From positions 22,106,540-22,170,539 of the forward strand of contig NC_081154.1 of the NCBI RefSeq assembly GCF_958295425.1: a stretch of DNA of 64,000 nucleotides, read 5' to 3'. Below, piece after piece: positions 20,807 through 31,886 of the stretch. The notes beneath the pieces are model-generated. The model did not search any database, was not told where the DNA came from, and worked only from the letters and a program-made list of their open reading frames with translations. A program made the translations under genes and the position numbers. Position 1 is the stretch's first letter; every line of letters starts with the position of its first letter. This DNA is from Solea solea. Lineage: Eukaryota; Chordata; Actinopteri; Pleuronectiformes; Soleidae.

Positions 20807-22440
20807 GATTTTTCCGTATCTGTATCAGGGACTAAGGCTTATCCAGGATGCCAAGTTTCAGACCCGTGCAACCTTTGGAAAGGTCAAAGGTCAGCCGTTC
20901 GGGTGTGTTTTTTGTAATAATTCCTAAAGGCATTAAGCCAGGAGTCTGATTTTTCCGTATGTGTATCAGGGACTAAGGCTAATCCAGGGTGCCGAGTTTC
21001 AGACCCGTGCAAGCTTTGGAAAGGTCAAAGGTCAGCCGTTCGGGTGTGTTTTTTGTAATAATTCCTAAAGGCATTGAGCCAGGAGTCTGATTTTTCCGTG
21101 TGTGTATAGGGACTAAGGCTGATCCAGGGTGCCGAGTTTCAGACCTGTGCAACCTTCGGAAAGGTCAATGGTCAGCCGTTCGGGTGTGTTTTTTGTAATA
21201 ATTCCTAAAGGCATCGAGCCAGGAGTCTGATTTTTCCGTATGTGTATCAGGGACTAAGGCTAATCTAGGGTGCCGAGTTTCAGACCTGTGTAACCTTAGG
21301 AAAGGTCAAAGGTCAGCCGTTTAGGTGTGTTTTTTGTAATAATTCCTAAAGGCATTAAGCCAGGAGTCTGATTTTTCCGTATGTGCATCAGGGACTAAGG
21401 CTGATCGAGGGTATTTTAATCTTTTTTCTACTGTCCTATAATATGAAGTTAACATCTTATAAGGTATATTGATGTACCCTCAGTGTTTGAATTTATAATG
21501 ATTTTACTGTTTGGATGTGTTTTTCTATTTGTGTCTGTTTTTGTGCGCATTCAGCAGGGATACGGCTGTTTTCGCAATTTTTTTCATTTTTCTACTGTCC
21601 CATAACATAAACCTCACAAATAAAGTTAAAATCTTATAAGATATAGTTATATACCTTCAGTGTTTGATTTTGCAATGATTTCACTGTTTGGATGTGTTTT
21701 TCTATTTGTCTCTGTTTTTGTGTGCATTCAGCAGGGATACGGCTGTTTTCTGATTTTTTTTCATTTTTCTACTGTCCCATAACATAAACCTCACAAATAA
21801 ATTTAACATCTTATAAGATATAGTTATATACCTTCAGTGTTTGATTTTGCAATGATTTCACTGTTTGAATGTGTTTTTCTATTTTTGTCTGTTTTTGTTT
21901 GCAGTAAGCTGGAATACGACTGTTTTCTGATTTTTTTTTCATTTTTCTACTGTCCCATAACATAAACCTCACAAATAAAGTTAACATCTTATAAGATATT
22001 CTTCGGTACCCTCAGTGTTTGATTTTGCAATAGTTTCACTGTTTGGATGTGTTTTTCTATTTGTGTCTGTTTTTGTGCGCATTCAGCTGGAATACGACTG
22101 TTTTCTGATTTTTTTTCATTTTCTACTGTCCCATAACATAAACCTCACAAATAAAGTTAACATCTTATAAGATATACTAATGTACCCTCGTCGTTCCGCT
22201 CGTCTTGGGACCCCAAACGACATATGAAATATTCACACTCCTGCGACCTGTAGAAATGTAGTTCCTCCAAAACTTCCACTCTGGCCAAAGAGTCTAAGAC
22301 TGTATAGAGTCTGACATGACCTGATTTTCAGTTTTTGGACACAGGACTTTGGGCTTTTTTCCCCCTGGCCAAAAAAAACTGCCAAAAACACAGTCTGTAA
22401 AATTCAAACGTAAGAAAGGTGGGAAACTGTCTTTTCTTCA
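20807..22440 (+). repeat. A-B1-C satellite cassette right of L1 copy 2
   Basis: A from 20807 (starting with the target duplication GATTTTT) to 21409, B1 from 21410 to 22182, C from 22183 to about 22440. It shares diagnostic variants, such as GTGCAAGCTTTGG and GTTTTCGCAATTTT, with the cassette at 61.8-63.7 kb. Confidence 0.92.
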
Positions 22441-22898
22441 ATAATTCCTAAAGGCAATGAGCCCGGATGCTGATTTCTCCGTATGTGTATCAGGGACTAA
22501 GGCTGATCGAGGGTATTTTAATCTTTTTTCTACCGTCCTATAATATGAAGTTAACATCTTATAAGGTATATTGATGTACCCTCAGTGTTTGATTTTGCAA
22601 TGATTTCACTGTTTGGATGTGTTTTTCTATTTGTCTCTGTTTTTGTGGGCATTCAGCATGGATACGGCTGTTTTCGCAATTTTTTTCATTTTTCTACTGT
22701 CCCATAACATAAACCTCACAAATAAAGTTAACATCTCATAAGATATAGTTATATACCTTCAGTGTTTGATTTTGCAATGATTTCACTGTTTGGATGTGTT
22801 TTTCTATTTGTCTCTGTTTTTGTGCGCATTCAGCAGGGATACGGCTGTTTTCTGATTTTTTTCATTTTTCTACTGTCCCATAACATAAACCTCACAAA
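22441..22898 (+). repeat. Last truncated A-B1 cassette before the non-satellite island
   Basis: A piece of A (22441-22511) is followed by about 2.2 B1 monomers that stop at CCTCACAAA (22898). There is no C spacer. Unrelated sequence starts at 22899, so this is the edge of the left satellite domain. Confidence 0.9.
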
Positions 22899-22997
22899 GG
22901 GTGATTTAGATTTCTCTTTTGTTTATTCACTGCATTTTGTTGATTGATGATTGATTCATTTTTTTCACAACTGCCTAAAACCTTTGCACAGTACTGT
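22899..22997 (+). mobile_element. Truncated end of a Tc1/mariner-like transposon
   Basis: GGTGATTTAGATTTCTC through CACAACTGCCTAAAACC and TTTGCACAGTACTGT matches my memory of the terminal region and inverted-repeat end of a common fish Tc1-like element. Only about 100 bp remains and no transposase is present. It is sandwiched between a forward B1 monomer and an inverted B monomer, so it lies exactly at the orientation switch. Identification is from recalled family features and was not searched. Confidence 0.55.
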
Positions 22998-23216
22998 GGA
23001 CAGTAGAAAAAAATCCGAAAACAGCCTTATCTCGGCTGGATGCGCACACAAACAGACACCAATAGAAAAACACATCCCAACAGTGAAATCATTGCAAAAT
23101 CAAACACTGAGGGTACAGAAGTATATCTTATATGATGTTAACTTCATTAGTGAGGTTTATATTATGGGACAGTAGAAAAAAGAAAAAAATCCGAAAACAG
23201 CCTAACCTCAGCTGAA
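22998..23216 (-). repeat. Inverted satellite B monomer (~1.2 units)
   Basis: GGACAGTAGAAAAAAATCCG, then AACAGCCTTATCTC, AACAGACACCAATAG and AAATCAAACACTGAGGG are the reverse complement of B (B2 type). This is the only reversed satellite in the window. It starts a second monomer (GGGACAGTAGAAAAAAG) and fades out at about 23216. The plus-strand frame over it is an antisense shadow of satellite. Confidence 0.9.
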
Positions 23217-23588
23217 TACGTCCAGTGAAAGTTAAATCATAAACTACTGATAAAAAATAAGGATTTTATACTTCATCAAAAAATGTTACCCTATTGTTTG
23301 TTGCAAAAAGTGAACTTTGACCCTATATTCCTCCAAAACGTATACAGTAAAAGTACTCCATACTACTAGTATATGAAGTATAAGTGGTACTGAGTTCAGT
23401 GAAAGTGAAATCATACACTACTAATACAAATTATGGATTTTAAACTTCATCAAAAACGGATGATCACACAGGTCATACAAAACATCTAGCTTATGTTTGA
23501 TTTGATGTAATTATTTTACATGTAATCACTATAATATGATAGGGTTAGGGTTAGTTTTGATAAATTATTTAACCTTTTTCTTTTTCAG

Positions 23589-23633
23589 TACATTGTGACT
23601 GATGTTGATGAGGTCGAGGTCTTCAGCGTCTGA
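23589..23633 (+). CDS. Possible terminal coding exon of an unrecognised gene
   Basis: A pyrimidine tract and CAG (TTTTTCTTTTTCAG) precede a short frame, YIVTDVDEVEVFSV, ending in TGA. The composition is plausible for the end of a real protein but only 14 codons are present and no upstream exon is identified. It lies upstream of and apart from the exon candidates at 27.8-28.5 kb. Could be chance. Confidence 0.2.
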   Translation, partial: YIVTDVDEVEVFSV

Positions 23634-23889
23634 GGCTGTGTCTTTGACAGTCAGGATGAATTGAGCCCCAAACAAAGTGAAACATTGTGTTTACCTGTAA
23701 TTGCACCTGTGTAAACAAAATCAGACTTTTGTTTGGGTTCACGTAGAGGGCAAGTCTTTGAAGTCCCTCAAGATGCCTGTTTCTTTTTTTTACTCAAAGG
23801 AGTGAATGTGTGTATGAGCCTCTTTGTAGGTGTAGGTGCCTGTGTATCATGTCGATTTGAACTTGATGTGAGAACAAGAAGTGCCTGGA

Positions 23890-23936
23890 GTTGCACATAC
23901 ACACAGACACACAGACACAGACACACACACACACAT
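23890..23936 (+). repeat. CA/CAGA microsatellite
   Basis: Imperfect ACACAGACAC run followed by a pure ACACACAC stretch. Simple-sequence repeat; open frames across it are artefacts. Confidence 0.85.
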
Positions 23937-25689
23937 TTATTCCTAAACCCACATTCACACCATACTATGATATCCCTAAAATACACCCACATCATTTTAG
24001 CTTCAGATATTGATTGAATAGTGTGTTATATGATAATGAAAAATGTTGATATTCCCTGACAGTGGAAAATAACTTCACCTACACCAAATTTGAAGCAATT
24101 TGGTGTAAGATATCCTCAAAAAAAAATCCAAACGCACAAAGAATGCAGAGGATTAATCTGTTATGTTTTTATTACAAAAAATCTTGGAAGCGAACATTTC
24201 TGCCATGCATGTGTGGTGAAACAAAGGGGCAGTTTATTTCAACTACTACTGTAGCTTTAAGATAATTATCGACCATCGTCACACTCCAACGCAACGTAGT
24301 TCCCCACCACAGCAGCAGCGGATTAATATCCAAAACGTGAACAGGTTAGTGTCTGCTCAGCAGGTGGATGAACATGTAATGGAGTTGCAGCATCAGTCGC
24401 TGACCAAGGAATTACTGGGGAAGTTGGTGGTAGAGGGAGGCTATTGACATGTCACAGGAAGATGCTCAAAAATGTAGAGGTAAGTGAAATTTTACATTAT
24501 TATAATGAGCTAAACAGCAGGCCATTGCTAAAATGTGTTCGTTAATTACAGTAACTACGTCTTTTCACTACATACATACACATGCATTTAAACACACACG
24601 CATTAATCGAAATAAAGTTAATACTAATATATGCACATGTAAATGTTCCATGCTCTTTTTTTTCTTTTTCGCTTTGCTGTTTTTTTCGAAAGTTTAGTGT
24701 TTAAATGCAGTCAGTATCCTATCTCTGAGATGGTGTTGTCTGCGACGTTACACGGGAGCCAGACTTGCTGTCTGAACAGTTCCACTGTGAGAACCGATGT
24801 CCTCTCACCCGGACCCGCAGCTGCAAAGCTCCCGTTTTCGCGGAACCGCTTGCTGTGTTTCGGCTGCGTCTTCGGTTGTGAGGACTGTGGGTCACATTGC
24901 TGATCTGTTCAGAGAGCTTCGCTGGTGCTGCTGCTGCACTGTCCTGTCTATTTAACAAGTAGGCTATACACTAAATCTATCCCTCTATTCTTAAAAATTA
25001 GGTCCACTCTGAATGTTGATACAGTGTGGGTGTTGTAATTATTATTTTTTTTTTATGACAGTCTTTTCCATTCTTACAACACACAGTTAACGTGACTGGA
25101 TTCTGCTTCATCCGGGGAAAGAGGCTGACCCTCAGGCTTTGGACACCTACAGTATTTAGTTGATGACAAACTGTTTCCTTAACCCTCAGGCTTCATTATG
25201 ATTCATTTCCACTGTGTTAGTGCATATGGCACACTTTCTTGTAAGAAGGTCTCTTGGCAAATTGGAATTCAAATGAAAACATTTTATTAATAGATCAATA
25301 GAACACTGAACATTGTTTTCACCATACACTTGAGTATATGGCAGGAATGTTCACTCCCAAGAATTGTTGTCATAAAAGATTAATACTTTTGTCCTGCATC
25401 AGTCCTCCTCAAAACCACCAAATATTCAATCATTTCCATATTACAAATGTCCTCTTTTCAAATTAAGAGGGGAGGGAGTACATGTTTTAGCTGATGCTAC
25501 ACAAAACTAACAATGCTTCAAAGTTAATATTGTGGGTAATCTTTGACATATTCAAGACTGATTAAAAAAAAATCTCCCAGCCACCCAACATTTGTCATAT
25601 CTGTTGCCAGTACAACCCATGAAATGCTCATTTGTACTTGTCAGGAAGTCACTGCAGCTCTGACCTTGTAACCTAAATATGTTTCTGCT

Positions 25690-26480
25690 TCAAAATCACT
25701 TTGTTTCATACATGAGGCTAATGTCTGGCAGATTATACCAATCTTAGCCAATCTTCATCACTAAGTTTTATGTTAAATCCTGATTCCCATCTTTTTTTTT
25801 ATGTATTTTGTAGCATTTTTTTTATATAGTCCCAATATAATTCTAATTGTGGTTTCTTTGTATGCGTTGATTATGATGATCTGGATCACACTATTCACTT
25901 CTCAGGAGGGGTCCATCCTGATCTCTTTCATATAGTAGTCTCTAAGTTGCAGGAATCCACAGAATTCATGATTGATTATCTAAATCCTTTTTTTCTGTCA
26001 TATTTTGGAAACTCTCAAGCTGTCCATCTTTCACCAAAACACACCATGCTGTGATTCCCTTGGTTGTCCACTGTTTAAATCCTATATCGTACCTAGTCGG
26101 TGTAAAATTGCTATCATATTCAATAAATTAGTGTCTTTCTGTATCTTATATTTTTTTATTATGCTGAACCATATTTTGTATGTGAACATCGTGATTGTGT
26201 CTATTTGGTTTTGAATCTTCTTGTATGTTTCTTTATCCCCAATTATATTCTGTACTGGGTTTTCTCCAAACTCTTTTTCTATTTCATTTCACTGTGTCTG
26301 GTTTGCACCAACCTACAATATATCTCAATTGGGCCGCATGGTAGTATTCCTTTAATTTTGGAAGTCTCATCCCTCCTTCTTCTTTTGGCAGCTGGAGAGT
26401 TTCCAGTCTTATCGTGGGTCTTTTGCCACCCCAACTAAACTTTGATATCATTTTATTCCAGCTCATAAATTGGGGCTTGG
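25690..26480 (-). mobile_element. Decayed LINE ORF2 C-terminal fragment (second family)
   Basis: The minus strand encodes WNKMISKFSWGGKRP then LPKEEGGMRLPKLKEYYHAA, which parallels NKHIRQFIWNGKTP and GGLRLPNLEKHYLAA of the L1 ORF2 described above but is clearly a different, older family. Further on, a frame with stops resembles the KWE...LG...DW segment near the ORF2 C-terminus. Stops and frameshifts are frequent. The left limit is approximate. Confidence 0.6.
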
Positions 26481-26617
26481 GGGACCTCTACTGGTAGGGC
26501 TTGGAATAGGTATAAGGGTCAGGGTCAGCGAGTTGGCAGCACCCCGCTTTACCCGCAGGCTGTAGCAGAGAGCCCCCCTTACAGCAACAACTTTGGCAAC
26601 AACTTATTTTAAAATAA

Positions 26618-26651
<34 letters not shown>

Positions 26652-26695
26652 TAAAATCACGACAAACCCACACCATAACCCCCCAAACATTTATG
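26480..26695. other. Segment between opposed LINE pieces, with TA microsatellite
   Basis: Contains a GC-richer stretch and a pure TA run at about 26629-26650 between the two LINE fragments. It may belong to the 5' part of the plus-strand LINE piece. No gene seen. Confidence 0.5.
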
Positions 26696-27225
26696 ACCTT
26701 CCCCAAAGTTTCATCTTGGAATGCCCATGGCATCCAATCAAATTCTTTTAGAGCCCAACAAATTAAATTCTTGTTGAAAACTGACTTTGACATATTATGT
26801 TGTCAAGAACTGAGACTGAACACAAGTAAAGAGTAACGGTATCCAGCATGTGGAACAAAGGTCTAAGTGTAATTTCTATTGGCGAAAGTAAAGCTGATGG
26901 TGGGATCTTTTTTCTAAAACTGGTGATGTCACTATTATTCGTAAAACGAATGATTTCCTAATTTAATTCCTTGTAGATTGCTCATGTTGGATTGTTTTTA
27001 CCGAGGAGAAAAAATACGAACGATACACGTGTACACCTCTCATGAGAGAACAAACATTTTTCAACTTTTTAAAAGACTTAAAGAACCCCTATTGGTCGGA
27101 TACAAAATTATTTTATGTGGCGACTTTAACACTGTCATCGATGTAAACGACAGAGTGAGCTCTAAAGTCTTGAAACTCAGCTCTGATGGTAATCGCTTGA
27201 CTCAATTCAATTCTTATGTAGACTA
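26696..27225 (+). mobile_element. Decayed LINE endonuclease fragment, inverted relative to 25690-26480
   Basis: The plus strand encodes VSSWNAHGIQSNS and then FDILCCQELRL, the first two motifs of the LINE endonuclease (compare SFNVNGL and IAFIQETHL). After stops and shifts it continues LLVGYKIILCGDFNTVID, the GDFN motif, at about 27092-27145. It lacks the reverse transcriptase. Probably the same old LINE family as the minus-strand piece to its left. Confidence 0.65.
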
Positions 27226-27837
27226 ATTGTGATCTTAACAAGTCCTGGCAAATTAAAGTAGGCACAAGCACCATGACGTCCAATCTGAAGCAGCATCCTG
27301 CAATTTGTCTTCTTATGTCATCACTTTTTTTCAAAGGATGTATGTTACAGTATTTTAAATAAAATACACATAATGGAAATATATTGGTACAAAATCTGAA
27401 GGAATTTTTCATCATCTCCAGAAAAGAGCATATTTTTTTAAATATGTATTTTTTTTAATACATGTATCAGAAATACTTCCCATCCCTGCTTAGAGACATT
27501 ACGTGAAGGTTGAAAATTGTGTTGCTTTAAATAAAACCCATAACATGAGAATGTGCTTAAATTGAAGCACAATATATAATGATTATGTATAGAAAATGCA
27601 CTCTGATTTTCGCAGTTGAAGCACAAGAATCTGGATCTTTACAAAACAAATGTTATCTATCCGCAATTCCTATACTCCTATTCCAAATATGTTTGTGATT
27701 TAAACAGCATTTGTCTAGTGTAACATTAGTGATACTTTTGCAGTAGTATATTTATTGTGAGACACAATTATACATTTTTCCCAAATCTGTCCATGCCTCA
27801 TCCATCTCTTCCTCTCCCTTCTTGTCTTCCTCCTCAG
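27226..27837. other. Non-coding stretch before the first exon candidate
   Basis: AT-rich sequence without recognisable repeats or genes. Its right end is a long pyrimidine tract (CATCTCTTCCTCTCCC through CCTCCTCAG) that serves as a splice acceptor for the exon candidate. Confidence 0.5.
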
Positions 27838-27993
27838 CACATGGAGAAGATCTCCATGCTGGCTTTCCATCCAGTTAAGATGCACAGCTGCTATGAGAAG
27901 GTGGTGAACCTGAGCCTTGAGGGTCTGCAGCAACAGTTTGACGTGAGCAGCCCGTCAGTGTTTGTCCAAAGGGCCCAGATCCCCATGAGAGAG
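27838..27993 (+). CDS. Candidate internal exon of an unrecognised host gene (52 codons)
   Basis: A strong pyrimidine tract and CAG at 27835-27837 precede a 156-bp frame with protein-like composition: HMEKISMLAFHPVKMHSCYE, continuing through NLSLEGLQQQFDVSSPSVF to AQIPMRE, then the donor GAG|GTGAAA. Base composition and codon use are much more gene-like than the surroundings. Both edges are in phase 0, as is the next candidate at 28418. An alternative donor, GAC|GTGAGC, lies near 27940. I do not recognise the family. Confidence 0.5.
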
Positions 27994-28417
27994 GTGAAAC
28001 CTCAACTACTGACTAACCAGTCTGATATAGGTTATTGGTTAACTGGTTAACACAATAGGAAGTTTCTATGAGAGCTAATCATTTTATTGACACTCATTAT
28101 ATTGCTTGATCATTTTCCTACACTGTAGCTCTTGTTTGACTAGAGTTTGTCAAATAGTTGAATGATGAGGTTCTGACTGTGGCATTGATCAAGGACACAG
28201 TAGAACTAAAGGCGAACATCTTTTGGCGGTTTGATAACTCAGTGGACAGTTAAACAGTTAAACATGCCACAATACAGACTGTGGACCTGGGTCCACATGT
28301 GATAAATAACATTATCACATTATTTCATGGGATATTCCTATATGAGTCAGTTTGTCTGGTGTTACATGCATGTATGTCACAAAGTTAGGTACAAAACTAC
28401 AAATTGTGTTTTACTAG

Positions 28418-28510
28418 ATGTTTGAGCAGATCCTTCATCAGAGTCTCGAGTCTCAGGGTACAGAGGAGCTGTGTAAGATCATCCAGCACTGCCAGGACAG
28501 AGTCATTAAG
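28418..28510 (+). CDS. Candidate next exon of the same gene (31 codons)
   Basis: The acceptor TTTTACTAG at 28416-28417 is followed by a 93-bp phase-0 frame: MFEQILHQSLESQGTEELCK then IIQHCQDRVIK, ending at the donor AAG|GTAATA. It reads as amphipathic helix and is compatible in phase with the exon at 27838, 424 bp upstream. No third exon is evident before the satellite domain starts near 30.47 kb, so the gene may be broken here or continue elsewhere. Confidence 0.5.
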
Positions 28511-29453
28511 GTAATACACAAAGAAAACAGGCTTGTGCATCAAATTATTGCATCACATCTACATTAATATCTAATAATATTACACCTGGCATACTCCAGC
28601 CCTGGGAGTGAAACTTTTGGTCTGGCCTTGTTTTAGTGTTAAGGAAAATTCAGGTTCAACTTTATCAATTTATTAATTTTTGAGCAAGAGTCCAGGATAC
28701 CGGGCTATTGCCCAGCTTAATCCCTTCTGTGCATCTTCCTCTGATATTTTCAAGCCTCAACTTGCCAGCTCCATGTTTATTTTTATTATATCAGAAAGTA
28801 TGAGTGTGTGGATGAGCTAACTCATGCTTTTGAAGCATGATGATGGTCGCCACAGCGGTCGTCTTCCAGATAGAGATTAGATAGAAAATAAAAACTCCAA
28901 ACTCAAGGAATAAACACTTTGACTTTTGCGAGAACAGGTGAACGTCACATAGTGTACCCTGAGACATTATTGCTCTGGACCATAATCAAGTGGACTGATA
29001 AGAGATTACCGGCATCTTGTGAAATGTGCCAGTACACAAATAAAAGTGCCGTTTCTGTGTACTGGACAGTACCGGGCCACTTCTAGTTAATAATTGTACT
29101 GTAGTGACAGTGATGGTATTTTATGTACACTTAATGTCTCTTATGTGATGTTATTCTTTAACAAACAAGTGCACAATAAAAATTCACTGGGAATTCTAAA
29201 CAGCACATTGCAATTTATTCAATTATTATCAGAGTATTGATCAGTAATACAGTGAAAATGAGAGGAAATGTTTAAGGTGTGCGCCCCTAAATGTTCTGCT
29301 TGCTCTCCTAAAACATTCAGTTATAGGGGGGGCTACTGTGCTCCTAGTAAAAAGTTAGTCTGGTGCCCTGCATACATTGTTCTAAAGGGTTTATGGTCTT
29401 AGTTCCTCTTCAGTAGAGCTGCATGTCCACAATGTAAATTTAATTTTACATTT

Positions 29454-29494
29454 AAATGCAGAGCTGTCAGTGTGTGATTGACAGCTCTGCATTT
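29454..29494. repeat. Perfect 16-bp inverted repeat (hairpin) with 9-bp loop
   Basis: AAATGCAGAGCTGTCA, GTGTGTGAT, TGACAGCTCTGCATTT. The arms match at all 16 positions. Directly left of it, at 29431-29452, a second hairpin has 8-bp arms AATGTAAA/TTTACATT. It may be a miniature transposon end pair or a structured RNA stem; the sequence alone does not decide. Confidence 0.75.
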
Positions 29495-30284
29495 CATGTT
29501 TGCAAAGTTGCAGTTATAGGTGGATTTGTAGTGGACAAGCTATCAGTATCCATCCCTTCTCTTATAACTATGGTTGTTTCTGGTTTCAAAAACTAACATG
29601 GTGTTGCCCAAAATACTAAACTCCTACATTTAAACAGGGGAGTCTAGTGGCAACCCAAATAGTTGACACATCCCAACCTTATGAGAACCTGCCTCTCAAA
29701 ATGGGTTATGGATTCATATTTTATCTCTGACAAATGGAATGTGAACTATGATGAGGAAGGCATGACAATATTATAGCTATATCATGACATGAGACAAGAT
29801 ATGATCTTAGAATTTTGATATTGTCATATCGTGATCGGGTATTTGTGATGAATTTTCCTGGTTTGAGAATTTTGGAGAAAATCAAGCTCAAAAGTCAAGA
29901 TTTTGACAATTATTTTGCAACAATTTGTGACTTTGCACTGCCCTCTAGTGGCCTAATATGATTTCACATGAAATATGTCACCTGCTTTGCATGCTACAGC
30001 TCCTTATTTTTCCAGTGATCCCCTATATGTCCATATCTACTTTGGACTATAGGAGAAAGTCCATCTCAAATATGAATGCTGACTGAATTCTATTGCAACC
30101 ATTCCTGAATTTGCACTTCTCCCTACTGGCCGAAACGTGCATTTTTTTTAAGGTGGAATCGAAACTTAATGAAAATCGGAAGCGAATGCTGAAGGTGGCC
30201 CTACAGCATCATCATGTCATTGTTCCCAATAGAATGAGTGCGCGAGTTTTTGTTTTTTTATGTTAATATAATGTCAATGTATTA

Positions 30285-30380
30285 ATGATATAAATATAAT
30301 GATGGTGATGATAACAATAATAATATTAACAGCGATAATAATAATAATATTAATAATAATGATATGATTACAACAATAAT
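30285..30380 (+). repeat. AAT-rich simple repeat
   Basis: Imperfect AATAATAAT and GATAATAAC units. Low-complexity sequence close to the start of the B2 array. Confidence 0.8.
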
Positions 30381-30649
30381 GTGTGCTGTGAAAGCAACAT
30401 TTGTTGAAAAAAACAGTGTAGAAATATTTTTTTGAAGTTTGATTATGACAAATAACCATACAGTTAACTGAACAAATGAAATGTACATCTTATAAGATAT
30501 ACTTCTGTACTCTCAGTGTTTGATTTTGCAATGATTTCACGGATGTGTTTTTCTACAAGTGTCTGTTTGTGTGCGCATTTCAGCTGAGATAAGGCTGTTT
30601 ACGGATTTTTTTAATTTTTCTGCTGTCCCATAACATAAACCTCACAAAT

Positions 30650-31790
30650 GAACTTAACATCTTATAAGATATACTTCTTTACCCTCAGTGTTTGATTTTG
30701 CAATGATTTCACTGTTTGGATGTGTTTTTCTATTGAAGTCTGTTTGTGTGCGCATTCAGCTGAGATAAGGCTGTTTCCGGATTTTTTTAATTTTTCTGCT
30801 GTCCCATAACATAAACCTCACAAATGAACTTAACATCTTAAAATATTTAGTTCTGTACACTCACTGTTTGATTTTGCAACGATTTCACTGTTTGGATGTG
30901 TTTTTCTATTGGTGTCTGTTTGTGTGCGCATTCAGCTGAGATAAGGCTGTTTCCGGATTTTTTTAATTTTTCTGCTGTCCCATAACATAAACCTCACAAA
31001 TGAAGTTAACATCTTAAAATATTTAGTTCTGTACACTCACTGTTTGATTTTGCATTGATTTCACTGTTTGGATGTGTTTTTCTATTGGTGTCTGTTTGTG
31101 TGCGCATTCAGCTGAGATAAGGCTGTTTACGGATTTTTTTAATTTTTCTGCTGTCCCATAACATAAACCTCACAAATGAAGTTAACATCTTAAAAGATTT
31201 AGTTCTGTACCCTCAGTGTTTGATTTTGCAATGATTTCACTGTTGGGATGTGTTTTTCTATTGGTGTCTGTTTGTGTGCGCATTCAGCTGAGATAAGGCT
31301 GTTTACGGATTTTTTTAATTTTTCTGCTGTCCCATAACATAAACCTCACAAATGAACTTAACATCTTATAAGATATACTTCTTTACCCTCAGTGTTTGAT
31401 TTTGCAATGATTTCACTGTTTGGATGTGTTTTTCTATTGAAGTCTGTTTGTGTGCGCATTCAGCTGAGATAAGGCTGTTTCCGGATTTTTTTAATTTTTC
31501 TGCTGTCCCATAACATAAACCTCACAAATGAACTTAACATCTTAAAATATTTAGTTCTGTACACTCACTGTTTGATTTTGCAACGATTTCACTGTTTGGA
31601 TGTGTTTTTCTATTGGTGTCTGTTTGTGTGCGCATTCAGCTGAGATAAGGCTGTTTCCGGATTTTTTTAATTTTTCTGCTGTCCCATAACATAAACCTCA
31701 CAAATGAAGTTAACATCTTAAAATATTTAGTTCTGTACACTCACTGTTTGATTTTGCATTGATTTCACTGTTTGGATGTGTTTTTCTATT
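30650..31790 (+). repeat. 704-bp (4-mer) higher-order repeat in B2
   Basis: The rare variant CTATTGAAGTCTG occurs at 30730 and again 704 bp later, which is four times 176, and neighbouring variants recur in the same order. About 1.6 copies are present. Confidence 0.75.
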
Positions 31791-31886
31791 GGTGTCTGTT
31801 TTGTGTGCGCATTCAGCTGAGATAAGGCTGTTTCCGGATTTTTTTAATTTTTCTACTTTCCCATAATATAAACCTAACAAATGAAC

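Larger units (their letters stand above)
23217..25690. other. Non-satellite DNA, left part of the island
   Basis: Mostly unique-looking sequence without a convincing gene. Visible items: a ~62-bp imperfect duplication (23221-23283 and 23395-23457, CAGTGAAAG... CTTCATCAAAAA); AGGGTTAGGGTTAG at 23541-23554; a possible last exon at 23589; a CA-rich microsatellite at about 23890-23935; a good splice-donor-like GAGGTAAGTG near 24477; and a GC- and CpG-richer patch at about 24720-24930. Frames of 60-94 codons here show no family features. Confidence 0.6.
28511..30466. other. Non-satellite DNA, right part of the island
   Basis: No gene seen. Visible items: two adjacent hairpins at 29431-29452 and 29454-29494, a CTGCCCTCTAGTGGC-type motif near 29938 and a related CTCCCTACTGGCC near 30118, and an AAT/ATT-rich simple repeat at about 30285-30380. 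The latter makes apparent minus-strand frames that are artefacts. Confidence 0.55.

Noticed and set aside
23541..23554. AGGGTTAGGGTTAG as an interstitial telomere
   Set aside because: Only about two TTAGGG units; too short to distinguish from chance or from the common GGGTTAGGGTTAG motif of introns.
23733..24017. 94-codon frame across the CA repeat
   Set aside because: Driven by the microsatellite (THTHT run); an equally open frame exists on the other strand.
24643..24958. Overlapping 86- and 79-codon frames on both strands
   Set aside because: They lie in a GC-richer patch, show no family features or splice logic and do not agree in strand. A promoter-like CpG patch is possible but unsupported.
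30274..30488. Hydrophobic minus-strand frames resembling a membrane peptide
   Set aside because: Product of the AAT/ATT simple repeat, giving runs of Ile and Leu.
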